A stretch of 64,000 nucleotides of DNA from Bacteroidota bacterium (GCA_018266845.1 JAFDZO010000015.1:19699-83698), one strand, 5' to 3'; shown: positions 42,801-52,401, counted from the stretch's first letter. Translations and numbers: made by a program. The notes: generated by a model from the letters alone, not told the origin.

Positions 42801-45410
42801 ATGAGAGACGAAACTCCGTTAATGCGCCAATACCGACAGATAAAAGAAAAGTATCCTGAAACGCTTTTGCTTTTTAGAATGGGAGACTTTTTCGAAACGT
42901 TCGAGCATGATGCAATTGTCGCTTCTAAAATTCTCGGCATTACTCTTACAAAACGCTCTAACGGAAAAGCATCTGAAGTGCCGCTTGCGGGATTTCCGCA
43001 TCATGCATTGGATAACTATCTGCCTAAGCTTGTCCGCGCCGGACAGAGAGTTGCCGTGTGTGAGCAGCTTGAAGATCCGAAGTTTGCAAAAGGAATTGTT
43101 AAAAGAGATGTGATAGAAGTAGTTACTCCCGGCGCTACTTTTTCCGAAAAACTGCTTGACCATAAATCAAATAATTTTCTTGCTGCAATTTTTATAAGAG
43201 ACAGCATCTGCGGACTTGCATTCTGCGATGTTTCCACAGGTGAGTTTGCCGCTTCAGAAGTTCACATAAAAAATCTTCTCGAGCAGATAGATAATATAAA
43301 TCCTTCTGAAATTTTAATTTCAAAAAGAGAAAAAGATAAAGTATTCAAGGCGCTGGACTATGAACCAGACGCTGCGTTTAACGAACCTCAGAGAAGATGG
43401 CTTTTCACAAAGGTGGAAGACTGGGTTTTTAATTATGATTATGCAAACGAAGTACTTACAAATCACTTCGGGACGCAATCACTGAAGGGTTTCGGCATCG
43501 CCGATATGAAGGAAGGCATTATTGCCGCCGGGTGCGTAATGAACTACCTGAACGAAACACAGAAGAACAATCTTCCTCATTTAAAGAAAATAACGAACTA
43601 CAATTTTACCGATTATATAATTCTTGACCCATCGACAAAAAGAAATCTTGAAATAACTTCTTCGCTTGCTGAAGGCGGAAGAGAAGGTACGCTTATTTCA
43701 ATTCTTGACAAAACTCAGACTGCAATGGGCGGACGCTTATTGAAGAAATGGGTTTCACGTCCGTTAAAGGTAAAAAGCCAGATACAGGCAAGACTTGATG
43801 CAGTTGAAGACTTATGCGAAAACAAAGGCGACAGGAAAGTAATAATTGAGCAGCTAAAATCTGTTGCCGATTTAGAAAGATTGCTTTCGAAAATTTCCAC
43901 AGGAAGAGCTGTTGCAAGAGATATATTGCAATTGAAGATTTCGCTTAAAAATATTTCTGAAATAAAATTAAAACTTAGTGAATTCAAATCAGAAGCGATA
44001 AAAAAAGTAAAAGAGAACATTGTAGATATTCCCGAAGTGATTTTGAAAATTGATAACGCAGTTAACGATAATTTTATTTCAGGAATTGATTCATACGGAG
44101 TAATCAAAAAAGGATACAATAAAGAGCTTGATGATATAAAGGATATTTTGATAAACGGAAAGACATGGGTGGAAAATTATCAGAGCCAGGAAAGAAGAAG
44201 AACGGGTATAAGCTCACTGAAGGTGGAGTTTAATAAAGTGTTCGGTTATTACATAATGATTACCAAAGCAAACCTTGATAAAGCTCCCGCTGATTATACC
44301 AGAAAGCAGACACTGGTAAATGCAGAGAGATTTATTACCGAAGAGCTCAAAGTTTACGAAGATAAAATTTTAAATGCCGAGGAAAAAATTTCAGAGCTTG
44401 AAAATAAAATATTCATCGAGCTAAGAAATTTTATTCTCAAATATTCCGACCAAATACAACGCAATGCAAGTGTTGTTGCAACGCTTGATACTCTTATTAG
44501 CTTTGCAGAAGTATCGGAAGTTTATCATTACGTAAAGCCGCAGATAAATGATTCTGATGAGCTTCATATTATAGAGGGAAGGCATCCCGTAATTGAAAGG
44601 CTGCTGCCTGCCGGAGAAAAATTTGTTGCAAATGATACAAATGTTGATACAAAGGAAACCCAGATACTAATAATAACCGGACCGAACATGAGCGGTAAAT
44701 CCAGCTATCTTAGGCAAGTCGGGCTGATTGTTCTACTTGCGCAAATAGGATGCTTCGTTCCGGCGCACTCGGCAAAAATTGGACTTGTAGATAAAATCTT
44801 TACGCGTGTAGGCGCATCGGACAATATTGCAAAGGGCGAAAGTACATTCCTTGTTGAAATGCACGAAGCGGCAAACATTACAAACAATGCTACTCCGAAG
44901 AGTTTAATTCTTCTTGATGAAATAGGAAGAGGCACAAGCACATACGATGGAATATCTATTGCATGGGCAATGACGGAATATTTTCATGAGAACCCTAATG
45001 TAAGAGCGAAGACATTATTTGCAACGCACTATCATGAATTGAACTCGCTTGCTGATACATACAAGCGGATTAAAAATTACAGGGTAGAAGTAAAAGAATA
45101 CAACGATAAAGTAATTTTCTTAAGAAAGATAACAGAAGGCACTGCCGACCACAGCTACGGAATACAGGTTGCGCAGATGGCGGGACTCCCTGATTCAATC
45201 ACAACACGCGCTAAAGAAATTTTAAAAATACTCGAAGATAAAAATTACCGTAGGAAGCATAAGGACGATTTGCAGATAAGCTTATTTGAAATAGACAACC
45301 GAACTGAAATTGAAAATGAAGCTCTCACAATTTTAGAAGAAACGGATATTAATACTCTTACTCCTCTTGATGCGTTAAATCTTTTAAAGAAACTTAAGGA
45401 TTTAAAATAA
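42801..45410 (+). CDS. mutS: DNA mismatch repair protein MutS
   Basis: An 869-residue MutS1. The mismatch-reading motif is MGDFFETF (27-34; Phe-x-Glu), followed by connector, core and clamp domains. The ATPase domain has GPNMSGKSSYLRQ (Walker A, near 627), STFLVEMHEA, LILLDEIGRGTSTYDG (Walker B) and the ATHYHEL switch. The C-terminus has a helix-turn-helix dimer segment. Length normal. It follows an ECF sigma gene on the same strand; cotranscription is possible. Confidence 0.97.
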   Translation: MRDETPLMRQYRQIKEKYPETLLLFRMGDFFETFEHDAIVASKILGITLTKRSNGKASEVPLAGFPHHALDNYLPKLVRAGQRVAVCEQLEDPKFAKGIVKRDVIEVVTPGATFSEKLLDHKSNNFLAAIFIRDSICGLAFCDVSTGEFAASEVHIKNLLEQIDNINPSEILISKREKDKVFKALDYEPDAAFNEPQRRWLFTKVEDWVFNYDYANEVLTNHFGTQSLKGFGIADMKEGIIAAGCVMNYLNETQKNNLPHLKKITNYNFTDYIILDPSTKRNLEITSSLAEGGREGTLISILDKTQTAMGGRLLKKWVSRPLKVKSQIQARLDAVEDLCENKGDRKVIIEQLKSVADLERLLSKISTGRAVARDILQLKISLKNISEIKLKLSEFKSEAIKKVKENIVDIPEVILKIDNAVNDNFISGIDSYGVIKKGYNKELDDIKDILINGKTWVENYQSQERRRTGISSLKVEFNKVFGYYIMITKANLDKAPADYTRKQTLVNAERFITEELKVYEDKILNAEEKISELENKIFIELRNFILKYSDQIQRNASVVATLDTLISFAEVSEVYHYVKPQINDSDELHIIEGRHPVIERLLPAGEKFVANDTNVDTKETQILIITGPNMSGKSSYLRQVGLIVLLAQIGCFVPAHSAKIGLVDKIFTRVGASDNIAKGESTFLVEMHEAANITNNATPKSLILLDEIGRGTSTYDGISIAWAMTEYFHENPNVRAKTLFATHYHELNSLADTYKRIKNYRVEVKEYNDKVIFLRKITEGTADHSYGIQVAQMAGLPDSITTRAKEILKILEDKNYRRKHKDDLQISLFEIDNRTEIENEALTILEETDINTLTPLDALNLLKKLKDLK

Positions 45411-45419
45411 AATAATCAT

Positions 45420-46607
45420 ATGAATTATACCCAAACTTACTCAACTGTCTCAAACATGCAGAGTGGAATGCAAAAAAAATCCGCCAAAGGCTGCGGCACA
45501 AAAGTTCTTTTTGTTATACTTTTTGCAATAGGTTTTTTTGTTTCATATTATTTTATTATTCCCGCTCTATTTCCGAATTCAATCCGCGGCAATCTGCAAA
45601 ACCTTGTTGTCTTTCCTTCGGGCGAGGGAAAATATCAATTATGGATTCAGACCGATGGCAGCTTTCATTATACCAGTAAGAAAACGACAGGAGGCTCATA
45701 CAGTGTCAGCTCAGAAGGGTTATTCTGTAAAACGTATTCATATGTATATGACCCATTGAGTAAAGATGTATTGAATGCTTTTAAAACAAACTACGATGAT
45801 TTGCCGCCTGTCCCTGAAATTGAGTATCACAAAGGTAAAATATGGGTTGTTATCTCTAATTCAAAAGGACCCTCCGAGCTGAATGTTTACAGCACAGAAA
45901 ACTATCAGCAGGTATTAAATACACAAACTTTTTGCGAAAAAAGCAAAGAACTATCAGCAGGTATTGAGAAAGTATATATCGATAATAGAAAGCCTTTCAG
46001 ACTAAGAATTTCCACTAAAGATGGAAAAGAACTGATTTATGCCGTAGAAGATGACAAGTTTTTTAATAATGTACCTGACTATGGTAAATATTTTAAAGAG
46101 AAAGATACATCGTACACCGGTGAATTTTTAATGGATAGAGAGAAAAATTCGGATAAGAGGAAAAAGATTTACTATGTAACAGGCCCTAAATACCAGCTAT
46201 ATTTTTCAACTGTTTATCCTTCACAGGCATTAGAATATAAAGGCTCAACTTATCAAAAGTTGGAAGTTGTAGATTTATTTCCCGATAAGGCATTTGTTGA
46301 GGGAGAATTATTGTATTCAGATAATGAAATTGCAGTAGTACTTCATCAGGATAAAATAGGTAAAAATTCAAATAGAATGCTTAGCTGTGTAAATAAGGAT
46401 GGAAAAGAAATGTGGACAATTCAGCAGGAAGATTTGTATGATAAAATGAAGGGTGATGAAGATAACTCATTAACCGATATGTTTTTCTTAAGGGGTTATA
46501 TGTCTGCTCAAAGAATGGGTAACATAATTGTTATGATGTTCAAACCCGAAGGAGCCATGGGATTTGACTTACCTTCGGGTAAAAAAGTTTGGGAATTCGA
46601 TAACTGA
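45420..46607 (+). CDS. Hypothetical membrane-anchored beta-propeller-like protein
   Basis: A 395-residue protein, 9 bp after mutS. It has a basic N-terminal cytoplasmic stretch, one membrane helix (about 29-50) and a long beta-rich exterior domain. Segments such as KIWVVISNSKGPSELNVYSTEN, LSCVNKDGKEMWTIQQEDL and MGFDLPSGKKVWEFDN resemble blades of PQQ-like propellers. I do not recognise the family with confidence. Its stop directly abuts the stop of the convergent protease gene. Confidence 0.6.
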   Translation: MNYTQTYSTVSNMQSGMQKKSAKGCGTKVLFVILFAIGFFVSYYFIIPALFPNSIRGNLQNLVVFPSGEGKYQLWIQTDGSFHYTSKKTTGGSYSVSSEGLFCKTYSYVYDPLSKDVLNAFKTNYDDLPPVPEIEYHKGKIWVVISNSKGPSELNVYSTENYQQVLNTQTFCEKSKELSAGIEKVYIDNRKPFRLRISTKDGKELIYAVEDDKFFNNVPDYGKYFKEKDTSYTGEFLMDREKNSDKRKKIYYVTGPKYQLYFSTVYPSQALEYKGSTYQKLEVVDLFPDKAFVEGELLYSDNEIAVVLHQDKIGKNSNRMLSCVNKDGKEMWTIQQEDLYDKMKGDEDNSLTDMFFLRGYMSAQRMGNIIVMMFKPEGAMGFDLPSGKKVWEFDN

Positions 46608-47831
46608 TTATTTGATGTTATATTGCCATAAAACATCTGCGTAATCTATCAAGGGTTGTAGTTCTCCTTTTAATGATGGCTTATATTTTATAGCTGTTTT
46701 CCAATACTCTATAGCTTTTTCGTAGCGTTTTTTGTGATACTCGCAAAGTCCCATATTTACAAGGGCGGATGTATTATCCGGTTCTTCTTTAATTACTTTT
46801 TTGAAATCGTCAAGCGCATCTTCATAGCTTTCATCGCTCATCAATACTACGCCTCTTCCAAAATGCGCATCCAAATTGTCAGGATGGGTTTTTAACACAT
46901 AGTCAAAATCTTTTATTGAAAGCTCATATTCTTTCATCTTAAAGTATGCTTCGGCGCGGTTATTATAAGCAGGAGCAAAGGTTGGGTCAATTTTAATTGC
47001 TGCCGAGAAATCACTAATCGCTTTTTCATATTGCTTTCTTCCAAAATATGCAAGTCCTCTATAATTGAAAGCTTTATGGTCTTTCGGGAACATCTCAAGA
47101 AACTTGGTGTAGTATTTTATGGCTTCTTCATTTTTGCCTTCTTCGTAAAGATTCTTTCCTTGGTAAAAGAAATTCAATGCCTCAAGTTTTTTTCGGTCAT
47201 TGTATGAATCGAGCTTTACTTTATATATATCGTCTATCGGAATTGCAAAGTTCAGATTGTTACCATCTTTCATTCCCATTGAGCTGATGCCGATTAATTC
47301 TCCTGCAGAATTGAAAACAGCGCCTCCGCTGCTGCCGGGTGATAAGCTTGCAGTGATCTGAATAAAACTTTTCTTTGCTAACCCTACTTCTGCTCTGTTA
47401 CCGCTGATAATGCCTTCGGAAATTGTATTCTCAAGCCCTAAAGGGCTTCCTATTGCATATACTTTTTCACCAACTTTAATTTTTCCGTTGGTTTTTACTA
47501 ACGGGTAATTTCCTTCGCTGATTTTAATAATTAATAAATCTCTTTCTATATCTACCCCTACAATGTCTAAATAGTTTATTGTGTCCTTTCCATGGACAAT
47601 CTGCATCTTTTCGCATCCTTCAAAAACATGGAAATTTGTTATTATCCATCCCTTATCGTTCAGAATTACCCCGCTGCCCTGCCCTTTAAGAGCTCCGGTA
47701 AAATCATAAGAGTAGATAACAACTACGGCGTTTTGATATTTTTCAAAAATTTCATCAGGTTTCAATTCCTGTGAAAACAATTTTCCCGTTATTAAAAAAA
47801 CAAAAAGAAAAAAAAGTGAAAGGGGTTTCAT
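46608..47831 (-). CDS. Trypsin-like serine protease with C-terminal TPR repeats
   Basis: A 407-residue protein with a signal peptide (LSLFFLFVFLITGKLFSQ). The HtrA-like protease domain has GQGSGVILNDKGWIITNFHVFEG (His68), VDIERDLLIIKI (Asp98) and SPGSSGGAVFNSAGELIG (Ser168), a complete triad. It ends near residue 205. There is no PDZ domain; instead about five TPR units follow (about 215-400). It likely works in the periplasm, with the TPR part binding substrates or partners in place of PDZ. Confidence 0.88.
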   Translation of the reverse strand: MKPLSLFFLFVFLITGKLFSQELKPDEIFEKYQNAVVVIYSYDFTGALKGQGSGVILNDKGWIITNFHVFEGCEKMQIVHGKDTINYLDIVGVDIERDLLIIKISEGNYPLVKTNGKIKVGEKVYAIGSPLGLENTISEGIISGNRAEVGLAKKSFIQITASLSPGSSGGAVFNSAGELIGISSMGMKDGNNLNFAIPIDDIYKVKLDSYNDRKKLEALNFFYQGKNLYEEGKNEEAIKYYTKFLEMFPKDHKAFNYRGLAYFGRKQYEKAISDFSAAIKIDPTFAPAYNNRAEAYFKMKEYELSIKDFDYVLKTHPDNLDAHFGRGVVLMSDESYEDALDDFKKVIKEEPDNTSALVNMGLCEYHKKRYEKAIEYWKTAIKYKPSLKGELQPLIDYADVLWQYNIK

Positions 47832-47918
47832 TTGTATATTTTTGTTTGTTAAATATACATAAAAATGTGTAAAATTATAATTGAAATTAGATTACAAGAT
47901 GAAACAGAAAGCTAAAAA

Positions 47919-48272
47919 TTAATTGGCATTTGTGGTAATGTAATTAATTACAGTTACAACATACCGGAATATGAAGAAGTAAAAAAGATTTATCAGGGTA
48001 AATCTGATGATAAAGTCCGGCGGATATGCTTTAGTAAAACGGAAAGAATTTGAGTATTGTTCAAGATAAATCTCATAGAACGTTGACTTGGGGTTTATAG
48101 AAGTGTGATATTGTATTACTAAAAAGCTTGCGTGCGCTATGCTTAAAAGAATAAGAATTACCGGCACAAAAATTATGTGGTACAAGTTAAACTCAGGCGG
48201 CAGCTTTTTAATAAAAATAAAGGCTCCGGCAGCAGTATATAACAATCTTAAACCAAAATGTTTTGTAAACAC
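47919..48272 (-). CDS. Hypothetical small membrane protein
   Basis: A 117-residue protein with a basic N-terminus and about four hydrophobic segments (near 8-22, 31-53, 86-100, 100-112). No family recognised, no motifs seen. It is downstream of the small zinc-ribbon ORF on the same strand, with a hairpin between them. Confidence 0.5.
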   Translation of the reverse strand: MFTKHFGLRLLYTAAGAFIFIKKLPPEFNLYHIIFVPVILILLSIAHASFLVIQYHTSINPKSTFYEIYLEQYSNSFRFTKAYPPDFIIRFTLINLFYFFIFRYVVTVINYITTNAN

Positions 48273-48324
48273 CTTTTAGTCCTCCGTTATAAAATGAATC
48301 TCTTTTAAAATAAAAGTATTTGTA

Positions 48325-48357
48325 TTAAACTCCTTATCTAACCGATAAGGAGTTTAA
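48325..48357. repeat. Perfect 14-bp inverted repeat
   Basis: TTAAACTCCTTATC (48325-48338) and GATAAGGAGTTTAA (48344-48357) with a 5-nt loop. On the minus strand it follows the zinc-ribbon ORF and may act as its terminator, but no clean T run follows. Confidence 0.6.
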
Positions 48358-48398
48358 TAATTGCATCAACGTTTTTCGTAATTCTTTATTTACAGAAA

Positions 48399-48569
48399 TT
48401 AACTTACCCTTCGGAGAATTTTTCCGGCAGCGCAATAGAATAGACGATAGCAGCTGGTGCATTCGAATATTTTTATTCCCAAGTACCCAAGCAGCTTGTC
48501 GCGGAATTTCATGGATTTCATTCTCCTAAAGCGTGAGTTTTTTTTGCATCGGGGACAAATTAAGTTCAC
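48399..48569 (-). CDS. Small zinc-ribbon protein
   Basis: A 56-residue ORF starting at GTG: MNLICPRCKKNSRFRR, then MKSMKFRDKLLGYLGIKIFECTSCYRLFYC and a basic C-terminus. Two CxxC pairs (Cys5/Cys8 and Cys37/Cys40) with the intervening basic, LLGYLGIKIFEC-type segment match the common small zinc-ribbon pattern in which a CP-x-C knuckle is followed by R(P/I)(Y/F)xCxxC. An AAGGGGG lies upstream. It fills most of the otherwise empty 48273-48705 gap. Function unknown. Confidence 0.6.
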   Translation of the reverse strand: MNLICPRCKKNSRFRRMKSMKFRDKLLGYLGIKIFECTSCYRLFYCAAGKILRRVS

Positions 48570-48705
48570 TGCTTTAAGACCCCCTTTTCAATGAATTATA
48601 TTACAAAAATATCAATTTCTTTTGAAATTCCGCAATAAATTTTTTGATAAATCTTGGAAAAATTTTTCTAAATATTTTCAAAGAACACAAGTTTTGTAAA
48701 CAAAG

Positions 48706-50604
48706 TTATTTAACTAAAATCATTCTCTTTGTATCGGAATAATTTTCTGTTATTAGTTTATAAAAATATACACCGGATGAAAGCTTATTGGCATTAAACT
48801 CTACCAGATAAGCGCCGGCAATTTTTTCTTCATTTAACAATACAGCAATTTCTTTGCCGAGAATATCATACACGGCAATTTTTACAAATTGCTTTTCTGG
48901 AATACTGAAATTTATTTTTGTAGAGGGATTGAATGGGTTAGGATAATTTTGCATCAATGAATAATTGCCGGCTAGATTATTTTCTCCCGAACCTATCCAT
49001 GTCGGAAGATTTTCCTGATTGAATAATGTACTATCTATTGCTCCGAAAGGAATAGCAGTATTGTAAGCGAATGAAGAATACTTCTGTCCGTTTGATTTGT
49101 ATATTGCACAGACAGCTGTATAACTCATTTGTGTTCTGGAATTTCTTTTGTAGGTCGGTATGCCCAGATTTCCCGGTATTCCTCTTCTAACATTAATGGA
49201 ATCAGATGTGGTGAATATTGCTTCAAAGTTTGCAGTTGAAGATGAATCTGCATAAACGTAAGTTGAAGCAACATAAGGACTGCCTACACCGCCTCTGTTA
49301 TCGAGAAGTAAATCTGTTGACCATGTCGCTCCCCCGTTTGTTGATTGATGATATCTTGCTCTAATATTGCCTCCCATTGCATAAGCTCCGGTTCCCGATT
49401 TCAAACACGTAATGATAATATTTTTAAAAACTGCCCTGTCGTTTTGCTGAATAGCAATTATTGGGTCAGTGTAATGTGCTCCTGAAACCGCAGATGTTAC
49501 AACGCCGGCGGTAAAAGAGTTGTTAGGGTTAAAAGAAACTTTTATTAATCTTATATCGGTATATGTTCCGAAATTTCTTTCAACAGCTATAAATACAGAA
49601 TCATTTGTAGATGTTGTGCCGGGCTTTATTGCAGCGCTGTATGGAAAGTCGTTATATGTCAATCCCATCGCATCAAAGAAAGTATTATAGGTTGCCCCAA
49701 CCCATGTTATACCCCAGTCAATTGACCGGAACATACGTAATGATTTTGAACTGTCGTTAACGTTTGAAATTTCTGCGCATACAACACCGATATAGGTTGC
49801 GTTGCTGTAGTAAATTCCGTCACTTACTGCCGAAACAAACGTAAGTTTTCTGGATGCTATTGAGGGAGTTGCTAAATCTACTCCTCCCAATGCTGCGCTT
49901 CCATCTCTTCTTACCGAAAACCATCTTAAAGTAGAACTTGCCTGATTTGTATTTCCCGAACGTGAGTAGAATAGAATAATTCTTGTAGAGTCTAAAATAG
50001 TACCGCCTTTGTTTTCCACTAGCATGTCAAAATCTCCAAAGTATGATGTTGCGGAGTTTACCGAGTTCACAAAAGTCCAGTTTAGTCCGCCGTTATTTGT
50101 TCTCCAGATTTCAATCATTCCAAATCTTCCGTTTACAGCAGATTTATTTAAAGCAAGATACATATTGCCGTCTTCACCGTATTTTAACCTTATCGGATAT
50201 AATGCATTCGGTGAAAGAGAATCTCTGGAAACAACAACATCACTCGGCATCCAATCGGAATTAAATGGCGCTCCGGCAGGATTATTTATCGAGGCAAAAT
50301 CTTTATCAAAAGTCTGCACTTGCTGCTTTCTTATCTCATTTCCCGAAACTTTTTCTAATTCTTTTCCTAACCGATCAGCTTCCGTTATATTATTATTAAC
50401 TAATGCCTGTTTTAAGGCATAGTCTAATTCTTGAGGAATGATAGGATTTGAATTTGTAACAGAAGAAGGGAGTTCTCCTGATTTAAATCCTTCATAAGAT
50501 TTTACGTTTTGCTTTGTCTCAGCACCGTAATCAGATTGTGCTGGGAGCTTAAATGTAAAAGACAAAAATAGAGATACTGAAAGTAAGAAAATAAATTTCT
50601 TCAT
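48706..50604 (-). CDS. Secreted BNR/sialidase-like protein with type IX sorting domain
   Basis: A 632-residue protein with a signal peptide (FIFLLSVSLFLSFTFKLPAQ). The body is beta-rich and has repeats resembling BNR/Asp-box propeller blades, such as WRTNNGGLNWTFVN, RSIDWGITWVGA and QSTNGGATWSTD (S-x-D/N-x-G-x-x-W). The C-terminus is a Por sorting domain (YPNPFNPSTKINF...KRMILVK). It is presumably exported to the surface; no catalytic residues can be assigned. Upstream (50605-51185) is a long A/T-rich non-coding region. Confidence 0.85.
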   Translation of the reverse strand: MKKFIFLLSVSLFLSFTFKLPAQSDYGAETKQNVKSYEGFKSGELPSSVTNSNPIIPQELDYALKQALVNNNITEADRLGKELEKVSGNEIRKQQVQTFDKDFASINNPAGAPFNSDWMPSDVVVSRDSLSPNALYPIRLKYGEDGNMYLALNKSAVNGRFGMIEIWRTNNGGLNWTFVNSVNSATSYFGDFDMLVENKGGTILDSTRIILFYSRSGNTNQASSTLRWFSVRRDGSAALGGVDLATPSIASRKLTFVSAVSDGIYYSNATYIGVVCAEISNVNDSSKSLRMFRSIDWGITWVGATYNTFFDAMGLTYNDFPYSAAIKPGTTSTNDSVFIAVERNFGTYTDIRLIKVSFNPNNSFTAGVVTSAVSGAHYTDPIIAIQQNDRAVFKNIIITCLKSGTGAYAMGGNIRARYHQSTNGGATWSTDLLLDNRGGVGSPYVASTYVYADSSSTANFEAIFTTSDSINVRRGIPGNLGIPTYKRNSRTQMSYTAVCAIYKSNGQKYSSFAYNTAIPFGAIDSTLFNQENLPTWIGSGENNLAGNYSLMQNYPNPFNPSTKINFSIPEKQFVKIAVYDILGKEIAVLLNEEKIAGAYLVEFNANKLSSGVYFYKLITENYSDTKRMILVK

Positions 50605-51185
50605 TGAGGTGTAAAGTTAATTAATAAAAATAGTGATTCTTATTAAGGTTTAACTTAATGTGAAGTATTTGAAGAAACGGAGTGATGCAGTGTTAAACCT
50701 TATTTTGGGATAGGGTCCTGCTTTCCGTGTCGGGAGTATTTTTGTCGGTTGAAAGATTATGCTTTCAATTAAAAATACAATTTAATTGTAAAGAAAAAAA
50801 GTAATTTCAAATAAATTGTTTATATTAATAAGGCTCGTTCTGACATATATTGAGATTATATTACTATTTACTTTCTCGGCTGCTAATTGTTAGATTCAAT
50901 ATTGTCATAAAGGTTTAATACTTTTATTGAGTACAAAAAAAGTATTTTCTTTTTGGTTGAAAAACCATAAATTATTATGCTTAAAAATGAAAATAACCTC
51001 GCTTACATATCGTGTTTTTCAATATATACCTTCCCGCGTTATGTATATGAAAAATTTAAAATTATGTTTAAAAAATAGCAATTGACAGAAAAATTAATAG
51101 ACTTAACTGTAATTAATTTTTATTTAAAAAAGATTTTCCCTAATTTTAAAAATATATTTTTAACTAAACTCAAAAAACAAATAAT
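50605..51185. other. Long A/T-rich intergenic region between divergent genes
   Basis: 581 bp without a convincing ORF or RNA gene. It contains a 10-bp inverted repeat, AAGGTTTAAC (50645-50654) and GTTAAACCTT (50692-50701), and a TTGACA (51082-51087) that may belong to the DUF1579 promoter, though no well-spaced -10 is evident. Both flanking genes must be transcribed from here. Confidence 0.5.
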
Positions 51186-51749
51186 ATGAAAAAATTAGTT
51201 TATTTATTTGTGCTTCTTTTCTTAATTTCATCCTTTTCATTTGTCAAAGCTCAGGACCAGGACGCTATGAAAAAATGGATGGATTACATGACTCCCGGGG
51301 AGCAGCAAAAACAATTAGCAAAAATGTCAGGTGATTGGACATACACTTCTAAGTTTTGGATGGCTCCGGGACAGGACCCAACTGTTAGTAATGGTACTGC
51401 AAAGTTTGAAACTCTTTTAGATGGCAGATACATGAAGTGTACTGTTAAAGGAAACATGATGGGGATGCCTTTTGAAGGCATGAGTATTACAGGATTTGAT
51501 AATGCAGCTAAGTTGTTTCAAAGCTCATGGATAGATAATATGGGCACGGGTATAATGCACATGACAGGAACAGCAGATGCTAAAGGAGTTATTACTTTAA
51601 AGGGCGGAATGATGGACCCCGTATCAGGAAAAATGCTTGATGAAAAGCAAGTTATGTGGGCTGACGGAGATAACAAATTTATTATGGAAATGTATCAAAT
51701 GGAAAACGGTACTGAAAGAAAAGTAATGGAAGTTGTTTATACAAGATAA
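51186..51749 (+). CDS. Secreted DUF1579 family protein
   Basis: A 187-residue protein with a signal peptide (LVYLFVLLFLISSFSFVKAQ). The DUF1579 core: MSGDWTYTSKFWMAPGQDPTVSNGTAKFETLLDGRYM, MMGMPFEGMSITGFDNAAKLFQSSWIDNMGTGI and a closing MEMYQMENGTERKVMEVVYTR. The family likely forms a beta-barrel; function unknown. A close paralogue starts 33 bp downstream, so the two form a duplicated operon. Confidence 0.9.
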   Translation: MKKLVYLFVLLFLISSFSFVKAQDQDAMKKWMDYMTPGEQQKQLAKMSGDWTYTSKFWMAPGQDPTVSNGTAKFETLLDGRYMKCTVKGNMMGMPFEGMSITGFDNAAKLFQSSWIDNMGTGIMHMTGTADAKGVITLKGGMMDPVSGKMLDEKQVMWADGDNKFIMEMYQMENGTERKVMEVVYTR

Positions 51750-51782
51750 ATTTTCTCTATTATTAAAATTAAAATCTTCATA

Positions 51783-52355
51783 ATGAAAAAAATAATTTTT
51801 CTATTTTCACTTTTGACGTTAGTCAGTTTTTCTGTTTCATCATTAAAGGCTCAAGATCAGGAAATGATGAAGCGTTGGATGGAATACAGCACTCCGGGAG
51901 ATGTTCATAAGCAAATGGCAAAAACAGCAGGCAGCTGGAAATATACATCTAAAATGTGGATGGCTCCGGGACAGGAACCTATGGTTTCAGACGGCACGGC
52001 AATTTTTGAGTCCATCTATGGCGGAAGATACATTCAGGCAAAAGTAACAGGTTCCATGATGGGAATGCCGTTTGAAGGGACTGCCATGAGCGGGTATAAC
52101 AACTCGACAAAAAAATACTTTGTAACATGGATTGATAATATGGGAACCGGTGTAATGGTGCTGGAAGGAACAAGGGATGCAGGCACAGGTGTAATAACTT
52201 ATACCGGTTCGATGTTTGACCCGATGACAGGAAAAAACTGCACTATGAGACAAACTGAAAAAATGGATGGCGATAACAAAATGATTATGGAAATGTATAG
52301 CACTCAGGAAGGCGGCACTGAAAAAAAGGATATGGAATTAGTCTATACCAGATAG
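51783..52355 (+). CDS. Secreted DUF1579 family protein, tandem paralogue
   Basis: A 190-residue protein clearly duplicated from the upstream gene: the same signal-peptide type, AGSWKYTSKMWMAPGQEPMVSDGTAIFESIYGGRY, MMGMPFEGTAMSGYNNSTKKYFVTWIDNMGTGVM, and an ending MEMYSTQEGGTEKKDMELVYTR. The two copies are colinear over their whole length. A strong hairpin follows. Confidence 0.9.
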   Translation: MKKIIFLFSLLTLVSFSVSSLKAQDQEMMKRWMEYSTPGDVHKQMAKTAGSWKYTSKMWMAPGQEPMVSDGTAIFESIYGGRYIQAKVTGSMMGMPFEGTAMSGYNNSTKKYFVTWIDNMGTGVMVLEGTRDAGTGVITYTGSMFDPMTGKNCTMRQTEKMDGDNKMIMEMYSTQEGGTEKKDMELVYTR

Positions 52356-52361
52356 AAAACA

Positions 52362-52391
52362 ATACGGGGCATTTGCTTTAATGCCCCGTAA
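52362..52391. terminator. Hairpin between convergent genes
   Basis: An 11-bp stem around TACGGGGCAT/ATGCCCCGTA (52363-52373 with 52380-52390) and a short loop, 8 bp after the DUF1579 stop. The T run is weak on the plus strand (AATTTATAC). Confidence 0.65.
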
Positions 52392-52401
52392 TTTATACTC
52401 A

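Noticed and set aside
51082..51113. Promoter TTGACA...TGTAAT before the DUF1579 pair
   Set aside because: The spacer would be about 20 bp and the -10 match is poor in an A/T-rich region.
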